Assembly (NCBI GenBank): GCA_045595365.1
Contig: JAZOAI010000016.1
Span: 1-54,857 of the forward strand
DNA: 54,857 nt
DNA from: SIG480 sp045595365
GTDB taxonomy: Bacteria; Bacillota; Clostridia; Oscillospirales; JAAYXM01
Direction of reading: 5' to 3'
Shown here: positions 42,680-50,034 of the stretch, in pieces
How the letters are laid out: the number at the start of each line of letters is the position of its first letter
How positions within the stretch are numbered: the stretch's first letter is position 1
Position numbers and translations under genes: made by a program
Notes under the pieces: model-generated
Databases searched by the model: none
The model's input: only the letters and a program-made list of their open reading frames with translations
What the model was told of the DNA's origin: nothing

Positions 42680-44668
42680 TTATATGCCGGCTTCTTCAAG
42701 CATCTGCAAAAACTCATCCTCAGAAAGCACGGGGATTCCAAGCTCGTTTGCCTTCTTTAACTTTGAGCCTGCACTCTCTCCCGCAACAACGTAAGACGTT
42801 TTTTTCGAAACGGATGACGAAGCCTTGCCACCGAGGCTCTCGATTTTCTCCTCAGCCTCCTGGCGTGTGAACTTTGTGAGCGCCCCCGTGAGAACAAACG
42901 TCTTCCCTGCAAGAGCATCACCGACTTCAACAAGCGTTTTCATATTTACGCCTGCCACGCGGAGCTTTTCGATAAAATCGCGCGAGGTCTGCAGAGCATG
43001 CCATTTTTTTATACTCCTCGCCATAGCTGAGCCTACATCGTATATCTCCGTAAGCTCTTCCTCCTCCGCTTCAAAAAGCGCGTCAAGCGTCTTAAAATGA
43101 GCCGCAAGCACCTTTCCCGCCTTCTGTCCGACGTGGCGGATTCCGAGCGCAAAAATAAGGCGGGCGAGGTCGTTTTGCTTGCTTTTTTCAATCGCTTCAA
43201 TGAGGTTTGCGGCAGACTTCTGCCCCATCCGTTCTATCTCAGCTATCTGAGCGGATGTGAGCGAATAAATATCCGCAGCATCGCAAATCAGATTTTGTTC
43301 AACAAGCTGCTCGACCACCGCGGGCCCCATGCCGTCTATATCCATAGCATCGCGCGATGCAAAGTGGATTATGTTGCGAAGCCTTTGTGCCGGACAATCG
43401 GTGTTGACGCATCGAACCGCCGCCTCGCCCTCTTCCGAAAACGCTGGGGAGCCGCACACGGGGCAAGTTTCCGGCATAACGAACGGCTTCGCATCATCTC
43501 CACGAAGTTCAGGGACAACCGCCACTATTTCCGGAATAATGTCTCCCGCCTTCTGAACGATAACCGTGTCGCCGATTCTGATGTCGCGTTCTTTAATAAA
43601 ATCGCGGTTGTGGAGCGTTGCGCGGCTTACCGTAACCCCCGAAACGTGAACCGGACTAAGAACTGCATTCGGAGTCAGAACTCCCGTTCGCCCGACCTGC
43701 AGAACTATGTCAAGAAGCTTTGTCTGCTTCTGCTCGGGCGGGTACTTATACGCCGCCGCCCATTTCGGGAACTTTGTTGTTTTGCCTAAAGCTTCACGAA
43801 GGGAAAGCTCGTTGACCTTAAGCACAGCGCCGTCTATCTGGAAAGGAAGCTCGTCCCGAAGCTTTCCAAGGCGCAGGACTTCAGAAAAAGCCTCTTCCCC
43901 GGTTTTGAAAACGTTGAAATACGGGCTCACGGGAAATCCCAGACTCTTTAAATATTCGAGAGAATCAGCATGTGTCTCAAAGCTTTTGCCGTCAATGAGC
44001 TGAATGTTGAAAATTATAATATCAAGCCCGCGCTCTGCCGCAATATTTGCATCAAGCTGGCGCAGTGACCCTGCCGCCGCGTTTCGCGGGTTTGCCAAAA
44101 GGCTCTCACCTCTCACCTCGCGCTCCTCATTAAGGCGCCGAAACGTCTCACGCGGCATATAAACCTCACCGCGGACAATCAACCGTACAGGAGCATTATC
44201 AATCTTTTGCGGAAGCGTCTTTATGGTTTTTATGTTGTGAGTAACGTCTTCTCCTGTCACACCGTCGCCACGCGTGACTCCGCGCACCAGGATTCCGTTT
44301 TCATACTCAACAGCAACCGAAAGCCCGTCAATCTTAAGTTCGACGGCATACTCGACATCAGGCGCCACTGCGCGCACACGCGCATCGAAGTCCATAATTT
44401 CTTCTTTTGAAAAAAGGTCCTGAAGGCTATCCATCGGGACTTCGTGTACAACCGGCGCAAAGGCAGAGGTCGCCGCCCCGCCCACTCTCTGAGTCGGAGA
44501 ATTCTCCGTGACAAGCTCGGGATGCTCGCGTTCAAGCTCCTTGAGACGGCGCATGAGCATATCGTAGTCATAATCTGATATGCTCGGCGCATCCTTCACA
44601 TAATATGCTTCGTTGTGTTTTAAAAGCTCTTCTCTCAAAGCTTCTATTTCTCTGATAATATCTTCCAT
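42680..44668 (-). CDS. ligA: NAD-dependent DNA ligase
   Basis: Seals nicks in replication and repair. About 662 residues, full length. In order: domain Ia (HNEAYYVKDAPSISDYDYD), the adenylation domain with the nucleophile Lys in YAVELKIDGLSV, the OB fold (VGRTGVLTPNAVLSPV), a Cys4 zinc finger (CPVCGS and VRCVNTDCPAQ), helix-hairpin-helix repeats and a C-terminal BRCT domain (GKTFVLTGALTKFTRQEA). I start at MEDIIREIEAL. Upstream in-frame ATGs lie inside or before a 14-bp hairpin arm. No good SD is present at any of them, so the exact start is uncertain by up to ten codons. It leads ligA-ycxB-trmO-ZIP. Confidence 0.95.
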   Translation of the reverse strand: MEDIIREIEALREELLKHNEAYYVKDAPSISDYDYDMLMRRLKELEREHPELVTENSPTQRVGGAATSAFAPVVHEVPMDSLQDLFSKEEIMDFDARVRAVAPDVEYAVELKIDGLSVAVEYENGILVRGVTRGDGVTGEDVTHNIKTIKTLPQKIDNAPVRLIVRGEVYMPRETFRRLNEEREVRGESLLANPRNAAAGSLRQLDANIAAERGLDIIIFNIQLIDGKSFETHADSLEYLKSLGFPVSPYFNVFKTGEEAFSEVLRLGKLRDELPFQIDGAVLKVNELSLREALGKTTKFPKWAAAYKYPPEQKQTKLLDIVLQVGRTGVLTPNAVLSPVHVSGVTVSRATLHNRDFIKERDIRIGDTVIVQKAGDIIPEIVAVVPELRGDDAKPFVMPETCPVCGSPAFSEEGEAAVRCVNTDCPAQRLRNIIHFASRDAMDIDGMGPAVVEQLVEQNLICDAADIYSLTSAQIAEIERMGQKSAANLIEAIEKSKQNDLARLIFALGIRHVGQKAGKVLAAHFKTLDALFEAEEEELTEIYDVGSAMARSIKKWHALQTSRDFIEKLRVAGVNMKTLVEVGDALAGKTFVLTGALTKFTRQEAEEKIESLGGKASSSVSKKTSYVVAGESAGSKLKKANELGIPVLSEDEFLQMLEEAGI

Positions 44669-44674
44669 CACAAA

Positions 44675-44721
44675 AACCGTCCGCTTCATATTTAACAATA
44701 GTATATCAAATATGAAGCGGA
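44675..44721 (-). terminator. Perfect 14-bp inverted repeat between yunB and ligA
   Basis: TCCGCTTCATATTT and its exact complement flank a 14-nt AT-rich loop. On the minus strand it begins 17 nt after the yunB stop and ends 3 nt before a T5 run, as for an intrinsic terminator. Yet the ligA start follows within about a dozen bases, and the loop holds a TATACT -10-like box. It may be a terminator that also limits or frames ligA expression. Confidence 0.6.
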
Positions 44722-44737
44722 TTTAAAAGACTTTTTA

Positions 44738-45382
44738 TTATTTATTATGTAAAAACTTGGGAATTTCTCCCACTATAACAGTTTCTGCAACGCAAACGCT
44801 CGTTTCCACATCCACGCCAACCTCGCGACCGTTGAGCATCATGCCGACATTTACCGAAAATTTCAGCATAACCCTGTAATTCGTCTGGTTTATCCCCGCT
44901 GATTCAAACTCCGTTTCAAAATCACTGTCAACCCCCGAAACCCAGTAGATTTTAAATTTCACAAGCGGCCCGCTACCGCTTAAAAAGTCAATCCCCGTAA
45001 GACTTCCGAGAGGAATGGAAACCGTGTCGTGAATCCTCTCAAGCATTATCTCCGAGAGCTTATTTGAAATGCGGAGTTTTAAAAGGTTAAGCTTTCTTGT
45101 ATCTGTTTGAATCAACCTTATCTTCCCCGCTGAGTCTTTTTCTGTCATAATGATATTTTCGTAATCCCCCCCACTCGTGAGCTCACTCTCGACAACCTCA
45201 CCGATTATATCATAGGCAATGCTCTCAAGTTCTGACTGTGCGACTTCCTGGAGTCTTACGGAGGTCTTCCCCCACAGGAGAAAGAGAACACAGCACAAAA
45301 CAAAAATAAGAAGCAACCCAAAAAACGTCTTCGGTATTCTCACCTTTTCTCTCCTTCGCCTCGGTTTTATTTCAAGCCTCAT
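44738..45382 (-). CDS. yunB: Sporulation protein YunB
   Basis: A 214-residue mother-cell sporulation protein. An Arg-rich N terminus precedes one membrane helix (about 20-42). The rest is the extracytoplasmic YunB domain, with VSIPLGSLTGIDFLSGSGP, ESAGINQTNYRVMLKF and the C-terminal VCVAETVIVGEIPKFL. The start is the ATG after GGGGGATAT; a TTG five codons earlier overlaps that box. YunB is needed for full sporulation in B. subtilis; its biochemical role is unknown. Confidence 0.9.
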   Translation of the reverse strand: MRLEIKPRRRREKVRIPKTFFGLLLIFVLCCVLFLLWGKTSVRLQEVAQSELESIAYDIIGEVVESELTSGGDYENIIMTEKDSAGKIRLIQTDTRKLNLLKLRISNKLSEIMLERIHDTVSIPLGSLTGIDFLSGSGPLVKFKIYWVSGVDSDFETEFESAGINQTNYRVMLKFSVNVGMMLNGREVGVDVETSVCVAETVIVGEIPKFLHNK

Positions 45383-45477
45383 ACATATCCCCCGCAAAAG
45401 TATATATAGAAGTATATTTTCGAAAAAGGCTTTTTATATCCCCGGCCGCCGAATCTAAAGTTTTTTTCGCTTTAGTA

Positions 45478-45506
45478 TTGACTTTTTCTGTTGAAATCTG
45501 TATAAT
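45478..45506 (+). promoter_or_regulatory. Promoter of the tRNA pair
   Basis: TTGACT (45478-45483), 17 nt, TATAAT (45501-45506), about 20 nt before tRNA-Asp. Confidence 0.8.
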
Positions 45507-45525
45507 ATTTAAGCGTGAGCAAAAT

Positions 45526-45602
45526 GGCCCGGTAGTTCAGTTGGTTAGAACGCTAGCCTGTCACGCTAGAGGTCGTGGGTTCGAGCCCCATCCGGGTCGC
45601 CA
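45526..45602 (+). tRNA. tRNA-Asp (GTC)
   Basis: A 77-nt cloverleaf: acceptor GGCCCGG with CCGGGTC, a D arm with AGTTCAGTTGGTTAGA, the anticodon loop CTGTCAC with GTC at 45560-45562, a T arm GTGGGTTCGAGCCCCAT, discriminator G and an encoded CCA. Confidence 0.97.
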
Positions 45603-45607
45603 TATAT

Positions 45608-45683
<76 letters not shown>

Positions 45684-45686
45684 AGG

Positions 45687-45727
45687 AAAACCCCTGTAAC
45701 CGCAACGGTTACAGGGGTTTTGTTTTT
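45687..45727. terminator. Bidirectional terminator after the tRNA pair
   Basis: A perfect stem AAAACCCCTGTAACCG with its complement and a CAA loop, flanked by T-rich sequence. It also faces the convergent SDR gene, whose stop is about 20 nt away. Confidence 0.9.
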
Positions 45728-45743
45728 TCATATTATCTTGAAA

Positions 45744-46487
45744 TTATGTTCTCATTGCGCCGTCAACAGAGAGAATTTCACCCGTTACGTAGCTTGACAT
45801 ATCACTTGCGAGGAAGAGAAATGCGTTTGCAACCTCTTCAGGCTCTCCGATACGACGGAGCGGAATCGAATTGATAAGCGGAGTTATCATCTCTTCGGGA
45901 AGCGCTGCGACCATATCCGTCTTTGTGATACCGGGAGCAACAGCATTGACGCGGATATTGAACAGGGCAAGCTCGCGCGCAAGAGACCAGGTCATACCGT
46001 TTACTGCATACTTGCTTGTGGGATACGCAACACCGCTTCTCTGCCCGCAGATGCTTACCATTGAGCTTGTGTTGATGATGTTTCCGCCACCTGCTTCTTT
46101 CATAAGCTTTGCAGTCGGAATAATTGCATTCATAATTGCGTTAACGTTAAGGTCCATAACCTTATTAAACTGCTCGGCAGTGTAATTGTCAATCGGGGTG
46201 CTGTCTGATATACCCGCATTATTAACGAGAATATCAATTCTGCCAAACTCCTTGTGAATCTTCTCTATTGCCGCCTCAACCGCAGCAGGGTCAGAAAGAT
46301 TCGGGCAGTCACCACTGACGGGCCAATTCGGGTTTTCGGTGCGTAGCGATGCAAGCGCCTTGTCTACCGTCTCCTGTCTTGAACCAAAAAGAACAACTGT
46401 TGCGCCGTTTTCAAGAAACTTTCTGACTATTGCATAGCCAATACCGCGAGTACCGCCGGTGACTACTGCTATTTTACCTTTTAGCAT
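45744..46487 (-). CDS. Short-chain dehydrogenase/reductase (FabG/BaiA-like)
   Basis: A 247-residue classical SDR. The nucleotide site is TGGTRGIGYA (10-19), the NNAG motif lies in LVNNAGIS, and the catalytic set is Ser in NTSSMVS with YPTSK. The C terminus ends ASDMSSYVTGEILSVDGAM. It is not near any fatty-acid genes, so FabG is unlikely to be its job. Short stretches such as GGTRGIG, the ETVDKALASL helix and GVAYPTSK resemble BaiA-type 3-alpha-hydroxysteroid dehydrogenases of gut Clostridia as I remember them; this needs a proper comparison. The substrate is unresolved. Confidence 0.88.
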   Translation of the reverse strand: MLKGKIAVVTGGTRGIGYAIVRKFLENGATVVLFGSRQETVDKALASLRTENPNWPVSGDCPNLSDPAAVEAAIEKIHKEFGRIDILVNNAGISDSTPIDNYTAEQFNKVMDLNVNAIMNAIIPTAKLMKEAGGGNIINTSSMVSICGQRSGVAYPTSKYAVNGMTWSLARELALFNIRVNAVAPGITKTDMVAALPEEMITPLINSIPLRRIGEPEEVANAFLFLASDMSSYVTGEILSVDGAMRT

Positions 46488-46562
46488 TTTAAATCACTCC
46501 AAAAATATATTATATGAGATATTATATCATTTCTATCAGAAAAAAGAAAGATGAGAATATCA

Positions 46563-46596
46563 AAAAAGCCTTGAAGCGAGAGCTTCAAGGCTTTTT
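46563..46596 (-). terminator. Terminator after spoVM
   Basis: A perfect 15-bp stem AAAAAGCCTTGAAGC with its complement and a GAGA loop, immediately after the spoVM stop. Confidence 0.88.
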
Positions 46597-46597
46597 C

Positions 46598-46669
46598 CTA
46601 ATCTATTTTAAACATCCTTTTAAGTATTCCGACCATAGACTTCGGGGCTTTTACCACTACGATTTTCAC
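46598..46669 (-). CDS. spoVM: Stage V sporulation protein M (SpoVM), 23 residues
   Basis: A very short gene: GTG start 7 nt after GGAGGTG, 23 codons, TAG, then a strong terminator. The peptide begins MKIVVVKAPKSMVGILKR and ends MFKID. It matches SpoVM in layout: a short hydrophobic start, Lys7, the essential Pro9 after a small residue, Gly14-Ile15 and a basic cluster at 17-18, forming an amphipathic helix. SpoVM senses the convex forespore membrane and anchors SpoIVA to begin coat assembly. Other sporulation genes in the window (spoIIID, yunB, sigH) fit. It lies 13 nt downstream of a 48-codon hydrophobic ORF. Confidence 0.87.
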   Translation of the reverse strand: MKIVVVKAPKSMVGILKRMFKID

Positions 46670-46682
46670 AAATACACCTCCG

Positions 46683-46829
46683 TTATATAAGCATCAGCAC
46701 GCCCAGCGCAAGCAGCAGAACGCACAACACAAACACAAGGAAGCCCGACGGAAACAGCACGCCCAGCAGAATTCCCGCAGCTGCTGCCATCGTACACAAA
46801 ACAAACGCGCCACCGCTTCTTCTGCACAT
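46683..46829 (-). CDS. Small hydrophobic protein of 48 residues, unknown
   Basis: I do not recognise it. It starts MCRRSGGAFVLCTMAAAAG and continues with two hydrophobic segments broken by FPSG (residues about 8-25 and 29-48), ending LGVLMLI. This predicts a small membrane hairpin with a positively charged cytosolic start. The stop is followed within 2 nt by the spoVM ribosome binding site, so the two are probably translated from one mRNA. A purine-rich GGAAGGGGCGGTG stretch lies 10-20 nt upstream, a loose SD. Another frame overlapping it is Cys/Trp/Arg-rich and looks spurious. Confidence 0.55.
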   Translation of the reverse strand: MCRRSGGAFVLCTMAAAAGILLGVLFPSGFLVFVLCVLLLALGVLMLI

Positions 46830-46908
46830 CTACCTATCACCGCCCCTTCCTTTCCTTTGCTATATCCTACGCAAGAGGCGAAAACAATGTGAATTGTCCG
46901 ACCTTTTG

Positions 46909-48702
46909 TTATTTGTCCAAAATTGCAGAAAGCTCGCGCGCGGCGTCTGCCATATCGCATATAACGCTCCGGGCAGCTTTTCCGTCTTCGAGGTTTACTC
47001 CCGCTCTTTCGAGAAGCGAAAGCGGATAATCAGAGCTTCCGCTTTTTAAGAATTCAATATACTTCTTCGCGTTTTCGCTTGAGGCGAGAACAAGCTCTTT
47101 TATCCGCGTTGCCGCGGCAAAGCCGGTGGCATACTGATACACATAAAAGCTCGTGTAGAAATGGGGAATCCGCGCCCACTCATATGAAATATTCTCGTCG
47201 CATACGCAAACCTCGCCGTAATACTTACGATTGAGCTTTCCGTACATCTCGCAGAGCGCATCCGCCGTAAGCGCCTCGCCCGCGGCATATGCCGAGTGGG
47301 CTATCTTTTCAAACTCGGCAAACATCGTCTGGCGATAAAACGTTGTTCTTATCGCTTCAAGCCGCCTTCCGAGAAGATATGCCCGTCGGCTCCCTTTTGC
47401 ATCTTTTAAGAGATATTCAAGGAGAAGATTTTCGTTTACCGTACTTGCGACTTCCGCAACAAATATTTTGTAGTCGCGATATATCGAGGGCTGAGTTTTG
47501 TTTGTGTAGTAAGAATGCATCGCGTGTCCCATTTCATGGGCAAGTGTAAAAACATCTTCCGTTTTGCCCTGATAGTTGAGAAGGACAAACGGGTGGTGAA
47601 TATTATCGCCCCAGGAATATGCGCCCGGCGTTTTTCCACGGTTTTCAAAAACATCGACCCAACGCTCGGAAAATGCCTGCTTCATATCGCTTACATACTG
47701 CTCACCAAGCGGCTTCACAGCTTCAAGAACCATCCCGCACGCGTCTTCATATGAAATATTCTCGCTATCTGACGGGACTATTGGCGTGTACAAGTCATAC
47801 ATGCAAAGCTCCCGCGCTCCCATAGCGCGCTTCGCAAGTCTGAGATAGTCAGAAAGCTGCGGTATTCCCTTTGTGACCTCGCAAATCAGCCCGTCATATA
47901 CGTTTTGCGAAATAAAGCTGTCGGAAAGCCGCATTTCCATCGTGCTTTCATATTTTCTCGCTTTTGCATAAAAAAGGTCGCTCTTCACACTTGAAGAGTA
48001 GGTTGCAGCGAAGGTGTTTTTATATTTTTTATACTGCGCATACATAGCCTCATATGCCGACTTACGAAGATGACGATCGCGACTTTCAAGAAGAGTCCCA
48101 TATCTCCCGTGCGTAAGCTCATGCTCGTTTCCGTCTTTATCGGATACCTTATCGAACACGAGGTCCGCATTATTCATCGCTGAGAAAATATCGTGAGCCG
48201 CATCCCCGACGGTTGATGACATCGCAAGAAGCTTTTCTCCCTCGGCATCGAGGATATGTTCTGCCTCTCGGAAGAGATTTTTAAAAAACTGAACGTAAGT
48301 GGAAAGTAGTTTTTCCTCTTTGACATATTCCTCTATTTTTTCTTTTCCACACGCGATAAGCTCAGGCTCGACAAAAGAACAATGGCTCATAACCTCGCTT
48401 TCAAGCTCGCCTGCGCGGTCTGAAAGCGCGCGGTATTTCGAGGCAGAATTATCTTCATCACGGCGCATGGCCGCATATACCACGACAGATAAAAGCGCCT
48501 CGCCTATTTCATCAAGCTCCGTAAGGACTTCAAGAAGCTTCTTTGCGCTCTGCGCCACCTTACCTTTATGTTCCTCAAATCGCCCGGCGCGCAGGCGGAT
48601 GTCAGAAAAAGCAGCTTCCCATTTTTCATCTGACTCAAATATGTCCTCAAGCTTCCATTTATATTTAACGTCGATTTCGTTTCTTTCCTTAATTTGTGAC
48701 AC
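46909..48702 (-). CDS. pepF: Oligoendopeptidase F (M3 family metallopeptidase)
   Basis: A cytoplasmic zinc peptidase that degrades short peptides. About 597 residues, normal for PepF. The zinc motif is LAHEMGHAMHSYY (HExGH), with the downstream Glu ligand in FVAEVASTVNENLLLEYLL. Other marks are HPFVLLNYQGKTEDV and FYVYQYATGFAAA. The start is a GTG 7 nt after AGGAGG; an ATG 16 codons upstream lies before that box. It precedes the small ORF and spoVM on the same strand. Confidence 0.94.
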   Translation of the reverse strand: MSQIKERNEIDVKYKWKLEDIFESDEKWEAAFSDIRLRAGRFEEHKGKVAQSAKKLLEVLTELDEIGEALLSVVVYAAMRRDEDNSASKYRALSDRAGELESEVMSHCSFVEPELIACGKEKIEEYVKEEKLLSTYVQFFKNLFREAEHILDAEGEKLLAMSSTVGDAAHDIFSAMNNADLVFDKVSDKDGNEHELTHGRYGTLLESRDRHLRKSAYEAMYAQYKKYKNTFAATYSSSVKSDLFYAKARKYESTMEMRLSDSFISQNVYDGLICEVTKGIPQLSDYLRLAKRAMGARELCMYDLYTPIVPSDSENISYEDACGMVLEAVKPLGEQYVSDMKQAFSERWVDVFENRGKTPGAYSWGDNIHHPFVLLNYQGKTEDVFTLAHEMGHAMHSYYTNKTQPSIYRDYKIFVAEVASTVNENLLLEYLLKDAKGSRRAYLLGRRLEAIRTTFYRQTMFAEFEKIAHSAYAAGEALTADALCEMYGKLNRKYYGEVCVCDENISYEWARIPHFYTSFYVYQYATGFAAATRIKELVLASSENAKKYIEFLKSGSSDYPLSLLERAGVNLEDGKAARSVICDMADAARELSAILDK

Positions 48703-48812
48703 AGTTTTACCTCCTAATTCCAAGAATATTTCTCTCAGTTTTTCAAACAATAATCAAGTATTACCACTCAATCATATCATATGTGTAAATAACTATGCAA
48801 GGGGTTTGTTTC

Positions 48813-49277
48813 ATGGTTCATATCGGCATTTTTGAAAACAAAGCGTTTACTCTCTCCCGCTCGGCCCTGAAGTTGACAAACTGCGCGCTTACGACGAACC
48901 CAAAGAACGCAAAGCTTGATATAGCCCTGATTTCAGGAACGTTAAATAGTTGCCCCTTCCCCATTACTTCAAACATAGTTATCGCGCCCGACTCTTTAAA
49001 GCGCGACATTTTTTCGTCAATTTCAGCAAACTCACTTATCTCATATGGCTTGTGCAGAAGAAACACAGTGACCGCCTCAAGCCTTGTCGGCTCAAAGCTT
49101 GCGGTATCGCTACAGAGAAAAATCACTGACATACGCGGGCAGGTCCTTGAAGAACAAGAGCTTATGGTCAATATTGAAAACGGAGAATTCGCCGAAGAAA
49201 CACTCGGAATCGTGTCCCTTCTCCTCGCTCTCGGGGTTTCCTCACGCGACATTTCAAAACTGCATTTTTCATTCTGA
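48813..49277 (+). CDS. Hypothetical protein, 154 residues
   Basis: I do not recognise a named family. The chosen start, MVHIGIFENKAF, lies 8 nt after AAGGGG. The protein alternates strands and helices: LDIALISGTLN, NIVIAPDSL, LISYGLCRRNTVTASSLVG, AVSLQRKITDIRGQVLEEQEL, and a helical C terminus with TLGIVSLLLALG. Good codon usage, a ribosome binding site and ordinary globular composition favour this frame over the Ser/Arg-rich frame on the other strand. No membrane segment or signal peptide. It is divergent from pepF. Confidence 0.65.
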   Translation: MVHIGIFENKAFTLSRSALKLTNCALTTNPKNAKLDIALISGTLNSCPFPITSNIVIAPDSLKRDIFSSISANSLISYGLCRRNTVTASSLVGSKLAVSLQRKITDIRGQVLEEQELMVNIENGEFAEETLGIVSLLLALGVSSRDISKLHFSF

Positions 49278-49382
49278 AATCATATATTTTCCATAGTTGT
49301 TATATTTTTTCTCTTTTGTAAATATACTTTATCAGCAAAGCATAATTTGCATTAAAATCAATTTACTACAAGAGGTGGAAGT

Positions 49383-49991
49383 ATGGAAAATCTGACACAC
49401 AATTCGCTGCTGCTTGCCGGCAGTCTCGACAGCACACCCGTTTTCTCCCACGAGTCGCACGATGTAAGGTTTTATGCCTTCACACTGTTGACGAAGCGCC
49501 TTTCGGGAACGTTTGACAGAATCCCGGTTATTATACGGGAAGACCTCCTCGTCCCCCCGGCTTATGAAACCGGAGATTTCGTCAATATAAAAGCTGAGCT
49601 TCGCTCATTCAACAAAAAAACAGACAGTGGGAACAAGCTTATTATCTCCGCTTTCGTAAAAGAAATTTCACCCGCATCTTACGGAGAATATGAAAACACA
49701 CTTGAGCTTTCAGGGACCTTGTGCAAAGCTCCCGTTTACAGAAAAACACCTCTTGGCCGCGAAATCTGCGACCTGATGCTCGCCATAAACAGGCGATACG
49801 GCCGCTCGGATTATCTCCCCTTGATAGTATGGGGGCAAAATGCAAGGCGCGCAGACGAGCTTTCGGCGGGCGATATGATAAACCTGCTTGGAAGGCTGCA
49901 GAGCCGAGAATACACAAAAACGATTGACGGAGAAGAGTCAGTCCGCACTACATATGAGGTTTCGGTTTCCGCATTTGAAAAGGTTATGTAA
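49383..49991 (+). CDS. SSB-like protein with two OB folds
   Basis: A 202-residue protein. The second half (about 105-202) is SSB-like: LELSGTLCKAPVYRKTPLGR, MLAINRRYGRSDYLPLIVWG, NLLGRLQSREYTK. The first half (about 8-95) looks like a diverged copy: LLLAGSLDSTPVFSHES, FYAFTLLTKRLSGTFDRIPV, GDFVNIKAELRSFNKK. There is no acidic DDIPF-type tail, so it should not recruit the standard SSB partners. A true ssb is at 19089-19544. A role in plasmid, competence or repair processes is possible but unknown. The RBS is AGAGGTGG. Confidence 0.78.
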   Translation: MENLTHNSLLLAGSLDSTPVFSHESHDVRFYAFTLLTKRLSGTFDRIPVIIREDLLVPPAYETGDFVNIKAELRSFNKKTDSGNKLIISAFVKEISPASYGEYENTLELSGTLCKAPVYRKTPLGREICDLMLAINRRYGRSDYLPLIVWGQNARRADELSAGDMINLLGRLQSREYTKTIDGEESVRTTYEVSVSAFEKVM

Positions 49992-50002
49992 AAGAAAAAT
50001 CC

Positions 50003-50034
50003 GCGGGCATATTTTTTATGCCCGCAGCTTTTTT
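50003..50034. terminator. Bidirectional terminator between the SSB-like gene and proA
   Basis: Stem GCGGGCATA/TATGCCCGC with a T5 loop and a T6 run on the plus strand. The proA stop overlaps its right edge. Confidence 0.8.

Noticed and set aside
46694..46960. 88-codon ORF on the minus strand overlapping the 48-residue small protein
   Set aside because: Its product is Cys/Arg/Trp-rich and non-globular, and it runs into the pepF 3' end; the overlapping 48-codon frame has a coherent membrane pattern and adjoins spoVM.
48818..49252. 144-codon minus-strand ORF opposite the hypothetical at 48813-49277
   Set aside because: Ser/Arg-rich start, no ribosome binding site and no family features; the plus-strand frame has both a binding site and globular composition.
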